64,000 nt of DNA from the NCBI RefSeq assembly GCF_900167535.1, contig NZ_FUYE01000004.1:412709-476708 (forward strand), in the 5' to 3' direction. Shown in pieces: positions 1 through 8,251 of the stretch; the stretch's first letter is position 1; each line of letters opens with the position of its first letter. The notes beneath the pieces were generated by a model that did not search any database, had not been told where the DNA came from, and was given only the letters and a program-made list of their open reading frames with translations. Position numbers and translations under genes: made by a program. The DNA is from Prosthecobacter debontii (lineage in GTDB: Bacteria; Verrucomicrobiota; Verrucomicrobiia; Verrucomicrobiales; Verrucomicrobiaceae).

Positions 1-1391
1 AGATACCCTCGAAGGAAAGTGGGGGTGGCGATCATCAATGAAATGCGGTGCTTCTCAATGAGTTCACCGAGCTTTTTGGTTTCCAGCGGGCTCGGGTAGG
101 TGATCAAATCCAGACCGCTGATGATGGGATACCAGAGGGTCACGGTGCTGCCAAAGCTGTGGAAAAGAGGCAGGCTCCCCAAAATGGAGTCGTTTGATTT
201 CAGTGCCAGACGGCTGCTGAACTGAACCACGTTGGCCAGCACGTTGCGATGGGTAAGCGGAACGCCTTTAGGATTCCCAGAGCTGCCACTGGTGAAAAGC
301 AAGACGGCTTCGGTATCGCCGCCTTTTTTGGGCACTCCGAGGATGGTGGCCAAGAGCGAGGCGGGGAGAATTTTGCTGACAGCGAGCCACAGACCGATTT
401 GAGATTTGAGACGAGGCAGGATGCGCTCGATCAAAATGAGCTGCTTCATCGGAGGCCACGGGAACGCCTGCATTTTGCGAACAAAGATATCGGCGGTGAT
501 GTAGCGGTCCAGTCCGGCCGCTTTCATGGCAAACTCTACGGAAGACCGCCCGGCGGTGAAGTTGATGTTCACGGGGATTTTTCCAGCGAGTAAGACAGCG
601 ACGTTGGCAATGAGTCCGCCGAGCCCAGGCGGCAGGATGATGCCCACGCGCTTTTGGTTGGTTTCGGCCTTGATCACTTTCGAGAGGGTGATGGCAATGG
701 CTAAAACACGGTCATAGCCCATTTCCTTATCGTCTTTCCCATCCACCACTTTATTGCGTGAGCCATGGCGTTTGAGCCCCAGCAGCAAGGCATAAGCCAG
801 ATGCATGCCCAGAGCAGGGTGCTCACTGAATGCGGCCTCTGAGAGGGTAAAAAGGGATTCCTGGTAAGTGGGGAGATTGACATCTGCCCCTGTGAGCAGT
901 TTGCCAAACGCCATGATGACGGTGTCGTCGTCATAGGAGTCCTCAATGTCCAAGGCGACCTCCGTCATGTATTGCACGTACAGCGGCAGGACGGGGCAGG
1001 CGGCCTTGAGGAGAAACTCCAGCTTGGCGCCGGGGACCGTCGTGAGAGGTGTGGTGAGAGCAGCAGATTCCGCCGGCAGGTATATGATGACCGCCTCTTT
1101 TTGAATCTCTTCAGCCACGGCCTTTTGGTAAATGGCCGGATCTGTGATCTGGGATGAGATGACCAGGACGTGAATATTCTCCTGCTCCAGGTGAACTTTG
1201 AGAAGCGGTTGAAGCACAGCTCCTTCCTCAATGAGATAGACAATCCTGCGTCCTTCCAACAAGGTCTCCACACGCATCAAATCCATGTAACCCAGCCGAT
1301 TGGGCAGGATCATGCAACCGTCATGGGCTGGCAGATGTTCTTTCCCCAGCAGGGTAAGGTTTTTGAGAGAGACGGGCTTTTCCGAGGACAT
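1..1391 (-). CDS. AMP-binding acyl-CoA/acyl-ACP synthetase with degenerate PlsC-like N-terminus (partial)
   Basis: The reading frame opens at 1391 and is still open at the window edge, so 463 residues are seen and the C-terminus is missing. Residues about 240-463 are the start of an adenylate-forming (ANL superfamily) domain; the phosphate-binding loop reads TSGSSGNPKGVPLTHRN. Residues about 10-200 resemble the lysophospholipid acyltransferase (PlsC) domain found ahead of the synthetase in Aas-type fusions. The catalytic HX4D box is degraded: NRLGYMD is found where NHxxxxD is expected, and the glycerolipid-binding FPEG box reads LPAES. The likely reaction is ATP-dependent fatty acid activation at the inner membrane, with the N-terminal domain no longer catalytic. 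It is divergent from the lipid gene group that begins at 1594. The family call is firm; substrate is unknown. Confidence 0.8.
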   Translation of the reverse strand, partial: MSSEKPVSLKNLTLLGKEHLPAHDGCMILPNRLGYMDLMRVETLLEGRRIVYLIEEGAVLQPLLKVHLEQENIHVLVISSQITDPAIYQKAVAEEIQKEAVIIYLPAESAALTTPLTTVPGAKLEFLLKAACPVLPLYVQYMTEVALDIEDSYDDDTVIMAFGKLLTGADVNLPTYQESLFTLSEAAFSEHPALGMHLAYALLLGLKRHGSRNKVVDGKDDKEMGYDRVLAIAITLSKVIKAETNQKRVGIILPPGLGGLIANVAVLLAGKIPVNINFTAGRSSVEFAMKAAGLDRYITADIFVRKMQAFPWPPMKQLILIERILPRLKSQIGLWLAVSKILPASLLATILGVPKKGGDTEAVLLFTSGSSGNPKGVPLTHRNVLANVVQFSSRLALKSNDSILGSLPLFHSFGSTVTLWYPIISGLDLITYPSPLETKKLGELIEKHRISLMIATPTFLRGY

Positions 1392-1593
1392 GGCAGTATG
1401 AGGAAGAAAATGGCAATTCAGAGTAAGCGATGATGTATGCGCATTTCCAGCGGTAAAAGGATCATCCGAAGTTCTGAAAACATTTTCTGATCCTTTAGCA
1501 CCGGATTTTTCGCAGGATTCGTCACAAAGGCCCTTTGGCCTGTAAAATACAATCCAGCTTGCCATGATACCTTCACCCACTCCATCTTGGGCC

Positions 1594-3303
1594 ATGACCA
1601 CGCACACGTTCCCATCTCACGATGGCACTGAACTCTTCTACCGGGCGTGGTTACCTTTCTACCAAGCGAAGCACGCCATTGTGATTCTTCATCGGGGTCA
1701 CGAACACTCGGGCCGCATGCAAGAGCTCGCTGGGTCCCTGGACTTGCCTGATACGGCCATTTTTGCTTGGGATCAACGTGGTCATGGACAGTCCACGGGG
1801 AAGCGAGGAGGGGCGGATAATCTGGGGGTGATCATCCGAGACCTGGAGTCATTTTTTCAGCACATCGAAAAAACCTACGCAATTCCGCGCGAATCGACCG
1901 TGCTGGTGGCTCACAGTGTTGGCGCTGTCGTGGCGTCGGCCTGGGTTCATGACTATGCGCCGCGTCTCCGTGGGCTGGTGCTCGGCACGCCCGCCTTTGA
2001 TGTGAAGCTGTATGTGCCTCTGGCGCTGCCTCTGCTCTCCCTGAAGGAAAAGCTGCTGCCAGGCGGTGTCGTGAAGAGCTATGTCAAATCCCGCGTCTTG
2101 ACTCATGATCCCGATCAGCAGCGGGCTTACAATGAGGACAAGGCCATCTTTCGAGAGATCTCCGTCAATATTCTGCTCGACCTTTACGCCACTGCCAGAC
2201 GCGTAGTGGCGGATGCTGCTGCCATTCGCGTGCCGACGTTGGTCTTCAGTGCCGGGCAGGATTGGGTGGTGCACACAGGCCCCCAACGCGCTTTCTTTGA
2301 GCGGTTAGGCTCCTCGGATAAAGAATTTCACACCCTGCATGGTTTCTACCACGCCATCTTTCACGAGGCTCAGCGCGAGGTGGTCTTCCGTAAAGTGCGG
2401 GCCTTTGCCCAACGTCTGTTCGATACGCCGCCTCCTGCACCTGCGCCTCTTTTAGATGCGGACCTGCGCGGCCACACTCGGACGGAAAGGGATGAATTGG
2501 CGGCCACTCGGGACTGTTTATCCTCGCGGCTGAGCCGCCGAGTTTTTGGCAGTGTGGGGCGTTTGAGCCGAGGCATCGCTCTGGGCTGGCAGGCTGGATT
2601 CGATTCAGGCCGCACCCTGGATTATGTTTATCGGAACAAGCCTTCCGGTCGTTTCCTCGTCGGTTGGTTGATGGACAAGGCCTACTTGGACAGCCCGGGC
2701 TGGACAGGGATCCGCTGGCGAGGGCAGATGCTGCAAAAGGTTTTGGCTGAAGTCCTGGCTCAGGCTGGCCCCAATCCTCATCTAGTGGACATCGCCTGCG
2801 GCGGCGGACGCTACGTCCTGCAGATGCTGCATGACCATCCGGAGTTGAACGCGACGGCGACTTTGAGGGATTACCAGCAGCCCAATCTCGACACGGCGCA
2901 GGCGACCGCTGAGGCACTTGAGCTGAAAGACCGGGTGAAATTTGTGTCAGCGGATGCTTTTGATCGGGCATCCCTTGAGGCATTGAATCCGAGCCCCTCC
3001 GTGGCTGTCGTGTCGGGATTGTATGAGCTGTTCAATGACAACGCGCCGATCCAAAGGTCACTGCAGGGCCTTGCTGACGCGATGCCAGCCGGTGCTCAGC
3101 TCGTTTACACCAATCAACCTTGGCATCCTCAACTGAAATTTATTGCCCATGTTCTCAGCAATCGCGAAGGTAAGCCCTGGATTATGAGGCGACGCACACA
3201 GGAGGAAATGGATGACTTGGTTCGAGCGGCGGGTTTTGTGAAGGAACGTCAGGAGATTGACCCAGCGGGCATCTTCACCATCAGCGTGGCACGGAAGCAG
3301 TAA
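1594..3303 (+). CDS. Bifunctional alpha/beta hydrolase - SAM-dependent methyltransferase (YnbC-like)
   Basis: The 569-residue protein has two domains. The N-terminal half is a monoglyceride-lipase-like alpha/beta hydrolase: oxyanion region ILHRGHEHSGR, GHGQSTGKRGG, nucleophile in VAHSVGAVV, acid in SAGQDWVV and histidine in LHGFYHAIFHE. The C-terminal half is a class I methyltransferase with motif I VDIACGGGRYVLQML. This pairing is that of E. coli YnbC. An earlier in-frame ATG at 1564 would add ten residues; 1594 is chosen because MTTHTFPSHDGTELFYRAW starts where the hydrolase fold begins. Neither start has a clear ribosome binding site. The next gene starts 4 bases after the stop and is YnbD-like, so the two form a conserved pair. 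The lipid-related substrate is inferred from the neighbours. Confidence 0.85.
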   Translation: MTTHTFPSHDGTELFYRAWLPFYQAKHAIVILHRGHEHSGRMQELAGSLDLPDTAIFAWDQRGHGQSTGKRGGADNLGVIIRDLESFFQHIEKTYAIPRESTVLVAHSVGAVVASAWVHDYAPRLRGLVLGTPAFDVKLYVPLALPLLSLKEKLLPGGVVKSYVKSRVLTHDPDQQRAYNEDKAIFREISVNILLDLYATARRVVADAAAIRVPTLVFSAGQDWVVHTGPQRAFFERLGSSDKEFHTLHGFYHAIFHEAQREVVFRKVRAFAQRLFDTPPPAPAPLLDADLRGHTRTERDELAATRDCLSSRLSRRVFGSVGRLSRGIALGWQAGFDSGRTLDYVYRNKPSGRFLVGWLMDKAYLDSPGWTGIRWRGQMLQKVLAEVLAQAGPNPHLVDIACGGGRYVLQMLHDHPELNATATLRDYQQPNLDTAQATAEALELKDRVKFVSADAFDRASLEALNPSPSVAVVSGLYELFNDNAPIQRSLQGLADAMPAGAQLVYTNQPWHPQLKFIAHVLSNREGKPWIMRRRTQEEMDDLVRAAGFVKERQEIDPAGIFTISVARKQ

Positions 3304-3307
3304 TCTC

Positions 3308-4633
3308 ATGTCCCCGCCGCCGTCCCGCCCCACGTTTCTTCAAGCTGCTCAGGTCAGTGCGCTTACCAGCCTTTGCTTCTTGGTGATCTATAACGTGTGC
3401 AACTGGCTCACATCCCTGCGGCCAGATGTCCAGACGGCCGCATTTGGTTGGGAGCGCTGGATTCCCGTGTGGGATTGGATGATTCTTCCTTATTGGTCTT
3501 TGGATGCCTTTTTTGTCGTTGCTCCCTTTCTATGCTCCGACCGGCAGGAACTCTCCCTGCTGAAACGACGCCTAGTGGCGGCCAATGTCATTGCGGGTGT
3601 GTGCTTCCTGATCATTCCGCTTGAGTTGGCCTGGACTCGCCCTCAGGTCACCGGGATGTGGGAGCCCTGGTTCCGTGCGATTCAGAGCATGGATGCTCCG
3701 CACAATCTCTTCCCCAGCTTGCACATCGTCCTGCGCACGATCATGGCGGTTCATTATGCTCAGCATTCACGCGGGGTGATGCGTTCCTTGTTGCATGTTT
3801 GGTTCAGCCTCATCGGTCTGTCCACACTCCTGACTTGGCAGCATCATCTGGTGGATGTGCTCGGCGGCTTTCTTTTGGCTGCCGTGGTGTTTCATGTCGC
3901 CCCGAAGGGGGATGGCCGCTTGAATGGTAATCGCCGAGTCGGAGGTTATTACTTGGCTGCCACTGCGGTTCTTCTGTTCGCCTGCCGCCTGGCACCTCCG
4001 TGGACGTTGGCCTTGGCTTGGCCTGCGGCAGCCTGCGGAACAGCGGCTGCGGCCTACTTTGGCCAAGGGGCCCGTGTGCTCCAAAAGACTCGAGGGCGTC
4101 TGCCTCGCGTGACTCAGTGGCTGATGGCTCCGTGGCTCTTGGGGCAGGAGACGTCCTGGTGGTGGTATCGCCGCCAATCTCCCGAGTATAACAAGCTGAC
4201 CTCTCATGTTTGGATGGGGTCTTTGCCGGATGAAAAAACGGCCGTGGAACTGATCGAGGCAGGTGTCACGGACATGGTGGACTTGACCGCGGAATTTGAT
4301 GCCCCCGAAGCCTTTCTGGTCCAGCCGGGGTATCGTAACTTTCCCGTGGCGGACCTCACTGCACCGACGCGACAGCAGTTGCTCACTCTTGCCGAACACA
4401 TCGAGCGTGTGCGCAAGGAAGGCATCGTCTTTGTCTTTTGTAAGGCTGGTTATTCACGCACGGCTGCGGCCATCGGCGCATGGTTACTTCAAAGCGGTGG
4501 CACCACGGAAGCTGCGATCCGCCAGATGCAAGAGGCGCGGCCAGGCATGATCATTCGTCCAGAGGTGGTCAGAGCACTGCATGAACTGGAAGCTTACATG
4601 ACCGCTCCTGGCCGAGCGCCGGTTTTGAGTTGA
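3308..4633 (+). CDS. PAP2 phosphatase fused to dual-specificity phosphatase (YnbD-like membrane protein)
   Basis: Residues about 20-250 form a polytopic membrane PAP2 (lipid phosphatase) domain with the family boxes FPSLHIVLR and WQHHLVDVLGG. Residues about 300-430 are a cytosolic dual-specificity phosphatase domain whose P-loop is FCKAGYSRTA, with the CX5R cysteine and arginine intact. Length is 441 residues. An upstream in-frame ATG at 3257 would overlap the preceding gene by 47 bases, so the ATG 4 bases after its stop is preferred. E. coli YnbD has the same architecture and also follows YnbC. The expected role is dephosphorylation of a prenyl or glycerolipid phosphate, coupled to a second phosphatase activity; the substrate is not known. 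Confidence 0.85.
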   Translation: MSPPPSRPTFLQAAQVSALTSLCFLVIYNVCNWLTSLRPDVQTAAFGWERWIPVWDWMILPYWSLDAFFVVAPFLCSDRQELSLLKRRLVAANVIAGVCFLIIPLELAWTRPQVTGMWEPWFRAIQSMDAPHNLFPSLHIVLRTIMAVHYAQHSRGVMRSLLHVWFSLIGLSTLLTWQHHLVDVLGGFLLAAVVFHVAPKGDGRLNGNRRVGGYYLAATAVLLFACRLAPPWTLALAWPAAACGTAAAAYFGQGARVLQKTRGRLPRVTQWLMAPWLLGQETSWWWYRRQSPEYNKLTSHVWMGSLPDEKTAVELIEAGVTDMVDLTAEFDAPEAFLVQPGYRNFPVADLTAPTRQQLLTLAEHIERVRKEGIVFVFCKAGYSRTAAAIGAWLLQSGGTTEAAIRQMQEARPGMIIRPEVVRALHELEAYMTAPGRAPVLS

Positions 4634-4669
4634 AAACCGAATGGCTGCGCATCAAAACATCAATCTCCT

Positions 4670-6427
4670 GTGATTGAAATGCTGGTCGGCCTTATTCCCG
4701 TTTTCTTCGTCGTCCCCCTTTGGATGGCTGGCGGCAGCCGTGTGTTCTCAGGCTCCCGTTGTTCGCGAGATTCATGGGCCGCTTTGTCTTGTATAGGATG
4801 GGCCGGGATGAAGTTTTGGCTCGCCGTCGAGATTTACAAGACATTCAGATTGTGCCAGCTCGCCCTGCCAGAAGCGACCAGCGCTTGGTCCGTTGGGGTG
4901 GGCATGCTTTCTTTTGGCCTCGCTTTCGGTCTCAGTGTTTCTGGAGCGAGCGACTTCTTCGTGGCTTTATCTTGGGGCACGGGTCGAAGCTTGCCCTCGC
5001 TACTGGACAGGCCGTTCGGGGCAGCAGGATGGGCGGACTTCTGGCAGCGCTGGGGAACGCGCGCTGAAGTCGGACAGCAGGGGATGGCGCTAAGCGTCGG
5101 TTGGATTCGTTGCACTTGGTTTCTACTTAGCGTGGGACTCTGGGCAGGGTTCCATTCCGTGATGGGAGTGTGGCTAATTGTTCAATCGATGTTCTTGATG
5201 TTGGATTTATGGTTAGGTCGATCGGCTTTTTGGCAGCACCGCATCCCCCAAGGAATCAAGGTCGTGATCGTCATGCTGACCTTCGTTCTGGGCCTGCCTC
5301 TGCTCTACAGTGAAGGGCTGAAAGTCGCTTGGAGCCAATGGCAGACGCTTTTTTTGCCCCCTGCCGACAATCTTTACTCGTTAATGTTGGAGGCCCGCCT
5401 CTCCACTTCTCGCGTGTGTTGGCTTTTATCGTTAGGCGGTGCCTTGATGCTGTTACCGAGCCCAGAATGGTTTGGGAATCGGAGTGTTCGCTCGCGTATC
5501 GGCATTAAGATCGTTGGAGGTGGGCTGTGTGGGGTAGGGGTTATCGCCACGCTACCTCTCTTGCCAATGATACCGGATTCATTTCAGGAGATGGGTAAGC
5601 ACGTATTAGGTCGCCTGTATTCAGATGGAAATTCAGAGGTTTATATTGGAGCTCAGGGCTGGCTTTACCCACAAAAGGAGCTGGATCGTTTTGTTCAACG
5701 GCCGACGCAAGTCCGGCAGACTGAAACCTTGCTCAAGCTGCTGCCAAAGCTGCAAGCACAAGGCGTTCATTTGTTGGTCTTGCCTGTGCCCGATAAAATC
5801 ATGCTCCAGCCCGAGTTCGTGCTGCCCGCCTCGTATCGAGGACCGATTTATCCACCGGGTTATCATGCCGCGCTTCATTCACTCAAGGAGGCGGGTGTGG
5901 ATGTTTTGGATTTGACCTCGAAGCTCTGGCTATCCCGACAGCGCCGTCCCTTGCACTTTCGACAGGATTCACATTGGCGCTGGGAGGCGATGAAAGAGAT
6001 GGTTGTCCAACTTGCCAGGCATATTCGAGAACACTATCCCCAAGTCATTAAGGATCAAACTCCCCTCGTTGATGCCTTTTTTATCGAACGACATGCGATC
6101 GGTGACCTCGCACAGTCTTTGCGGCCATCGACTCCTGACTCATGGTGGGTTCCAGAGACTACCCACTTAGTGAGCTTGAGCGGACTCACAGATGCCGAGC
6201 CTTCCCCGGTGGTGGTCTGTGGGGAAGAACTGATCCGAGTGTATGATGATTCTCAGCTCAGCTTCCCTCCCGAGACATCGGACTCTTTTGCGGGTTTTCC
6301 CATTCAACTTGCAGCCCTTCTAGGTCGAGCCGTTCTGACTGCAGATATCGACAAGCTTTTTCGAACGAGCATGCCATCTTTTGATGGAAAACTTGTCATC
6401 TGCGTGATCCAGGCAGGTGATCTTTAA
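4670..6427 (+). CDS. MBOAT-like membrane region fused to AlgJ/AlgX-type SGNH acetyltransferase domain
   Basis: The 585-residue protein begins at a GTG (an ATG lies three codons in). Residues about 1-310 are strongly hydrophobic, with pieces resembling membrane-bound O-acyltransferases: ADFWQRWG corresponds to the DFWRRWH box and SVGLWAGFHSVMG to the GLWHG box, but the conserved histidine after LW is alanine. Residues about 320-500 resemble AlgJ/AlgX: IGAQGWLYPQKE at the start, LVLPVPDK, and the catalytic DSHW box in FRQDSHWRWEAM. It lies 36 bases after the YnbD-like gene on the same strand and probably completes that operon. The likely role is O-acetylation of an extracytoplasmic glycan or lipid head group. 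The family call for the SGNH part is good; the membrane part is tentative. Confidence 0.7.
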   Translation: MIEMLVGLIPVFFVVPLWMAGGSRVFSGSRCSRDSWAALSCIGWAGMKFWLAVEIYKTFRLCQLALPEATSAWSVGVGMLSFGLAFGLSVSGASDFFVALSWGTGRSLPSLLDRPFGAAGWADFWQRWGTRAEVGQQGMALSVGWIRCTWFLLSVGLWAGFHSVMGVWLIVQSMFLMLDLWLGRSAFWQHRIPQGIKVVIVMLTFVLGLPLLYSEGLKVAWSQWQTLFLPPADNLYSLMLEARLSTSRVCWLLSLGGALMLLPSPEWFGNRSVRSRIGIKIVGGGLCGVGVIATLPLLPMIPDSFQEMGKHVLGRLYSDGNSEVYIGAQGWLYPQKELDRFVQRPTQVRQTETLLKLLPKLQAQGVHLLVLPVPDKIMLQPEFVLPASYRGPIYPPGYHAALHSLKEAGVDVLDLTSKLWLSRQRRPLHFRQDSHWRWEAMKEMVVQLARHIREHYPQVIKDQTPLVDAFFIERHAIGDLAQSLRPSTPDSWWVPETTHLVSLSGLTDAEPSPVVVCGEELIRVYDDSQLSFPPETSDSFAGFPIQLAALLGRAVLTADIDKLFRTSMPSFDGKLVICVIQAGDL

Positions 6428-6523
6428 TTTCCATCACCTTCTGTCGCATAATAACCGCAACGGTCCGGCGCTTGAATGTGACGTCGTTAGGTCAGAGAAG
6501 TCCTACTGACTCTTAAAAAGAAG

Positions 6524-6614
6524 TGGCGGTGAGAGAGGGATTCGAACCCTCGGTAGCGGATAAGGCTACGCATCTTTAGCAAAGATGTGCTTTCGACCAC
6601 TCAGCCATCTCACC
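6524..6614 (-). tRNA. tRNA-Ser (anticodon GCU)
   Basis: Read on the minus strand, the gene starts GGTGAGATGGCTGAG and ends in the matching TCTCACC acceptor strand, a G discriminator and an encoded CCA (6524-6526). The anticodon loop is CTTTGCTAAAG, giving anticodon GCT. The T arm GGTTCGAATCC is standard. A long variable arm of the class II (serine) type lies between. The rest of the 6428-6750 interval shows no other gene. Confidence 0.96.
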
Positions 6615-6750
6615 AAAATTGTGTCCCGCAGTGCGGGTGGGTGTGACTATTAGCGCGGTATCTGCCCTGACGTCAACGCAAAAGATTCAGTTTAGTTCAT
6701 AAAACAGAATCGTCATTTCCCAGGCTGGTTCTTCTGCGTAGCCTAGGGGT

Positions 6751-8160
6751 ATGAATGGAACTGTGATCGCTCGTCCCGGCACCTTAGAAAAGGCTTTGAA
6801 GCTCAACTTGGCCCATCGTGTGTATGGCACATTCGCTGAAATCGGAGCAGGCCAGGAGATCGCAGATTGGTTTTTCCGAGCAGGTGGGGCCTCAGGGACT
6901 GTGGCTAAGACGATGTCTGCCTACGATATGACTTTCAGTGACGAGATCTATGGCAAGAGTGCCCGCTATGTGTCTCGCCAGCGGATGGTATCGATGCTGG
7001 ATCATGAGTACCAGATTGTGTTGGATCGTCTTGGCGAGCAGCGAGGGGAAAAGACCACCTTTTTTGCTCTGGCAGATACAGTCCGGGCGAAGGGATATCG
7101 TGATACGAATGAAGAGTGTCATGCGTGGATGGGCTTGCGCTTCCAGACTGAACCCCAGGGGCCGCCCAATGATATTCAACTCCATGTTCGTTTGTTGGAT
7201 GCGACCAATGCTCGGCAAGCCGAGGCGCTAGGTATCTTAGGGGTGAATCTTCTTTATGGCGCTTATCTTCTGAGGGATCATTTGCCGACCTTCCTGCTCA
7301 GTCTGATGGATGAACTCTCTCGCTGGCGTGTCGAGATCGATATGGTGGACTTCAGCGGCCCGGCCTTTGAGGGACCGACCTTTCAAGATCGACTCGTGGC
7401 CCTGGAGTTGGTGAGAAGTGATCTGGCAGACGCGGCTCTTTTCGGGGCTAATGGCGAGATTTGGCAGGCTTCGGACATCCTCTATAAGCGGCCCGTGCTC
7501 CTGAATCGCGGCAGCTTTGATCCCATTACACGGGTCAATCTGGACATGTTAGAGCAGGGGAGGCAGGCTTTTCGGAACGACTTTGGCGAGGAGGCAGATA
7601 CTCACATCGAGATCCTGGAAATCACCATGCACAATCTCCTTTGTCACAAGGACTGCGCCATGGAGTATGATAACTTTTTGGCCCGTGCCAGCGTGCTTCA
7701 GTCGCTGGGGAAAAATGTTCTGATTTCCAAATATGCAGAGTTCCATCGGCTAAGTCATTTTTTTGCCCGACATACCCGTGAACCAATCGGGATTATTTTG
7801 GGGTTGCCCCTTTTTGAGGAACTCTTCAATGAGCGCTGGTATGTGGATCTTGAGGGGGGACTGATGGAAGCCTTTGGCCGCTTGTTTCGGAATCAGGTGC
7901 GACTGTACGTTTACCCGGCAGGGGATCCGATGACGGGGCAGATCCGCACGGCGCGTCAGTCTCGAGTGACCAAAGAGCAGCGTCATCTGTTGGACTATCT
8001 CTTTGAAACCGGCTGTGTGCAGGAAATCCCCACGGGTGTCGATGGACAGATCTTCCAAACCAGTGCCGATGTGCGCCAGATGATTCAATGTGGCGATGAG
8101 CGATGGCGCTCGCTTGTTCCCCCCGTGGTTTTACAGACATCCCCGTGGGGGGCACTGTAG
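6751..8160 (+). CDS. Conserved protein of unknown function (family sometimes labelled nicotinate-nucleotide adenylyltransferase)
   Basis: The 469-residue soluble protein has a strikingly conserved-looking N-terminus (GTFAEIGAGQEIADWFF, AKTMSAYDMTFSDEIYG) that I recall from a widespread family in cyanobacteria, Bacteroidetes and Verrucomicrobia. Public labels for it, such as nicotinate-nucleotide adenylyltransferase or TonB-dependent receptor, are not supported by motifs I can see. There is no signal peptide, no transmembrane segment and no clear HxGH or P-loop signature. It also has LLNRGSFDPITRVNLDMLE and a histidine- and cysteine-containing stretch HNLLCHKDCAMEYDNFL. It stands alone on the plus strand after the tRNA. 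The gene is certainly real; the function is open. Confidence 0.75.
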   Translation: MNGTVIARPGTLEKALKLNLAHRVYGTFAEIGAGQEIADWFFRAGGASGTVAKTMSAYDMTFSDEIYGKSARYVSRQRMVSMLDHEYQIVLDRLGEQRGEKTTFFALADTVRAKGYRDTNEECHAWMGLRFQTEPQGPPNDIQLHVRLLDATNARQAEALGILGVNLLYGAYLLRDHLPTFLLSLMDELSRWRVEIDMVDFSGPAFEGPTFQDRLVALELVRSDLADAALFGANGEIWQASDILYKRPVLLNRGSFDPITRVNLDMLEQGRQAFRNDFGEEADTHIEILEITMHNLLCHKDCAMEYDNFLARASVLQSLGKNVLISKYAEFHRLSHFFARHTREPIGIILGLPLFEELFNERWYVDLEGGLMEAFGRLFRNQVRLYVYPAGDPMTGQIRTARQSRVTKEQRHLLDYLFETGCVQEIPTGVDGQIFQTSADVRQMIQCGDERWRSLVPPVVLQTSPWGAL

Positions 8161-8251
8161 GAAGCTCGTGGCGTTTAATCAGAGAGTTTTTGAAAAGGTG
8201 GCGTCCTGTGTAACTCCTGGCAACGCTTTCGGTAACTACTGGGGTCTTGTT

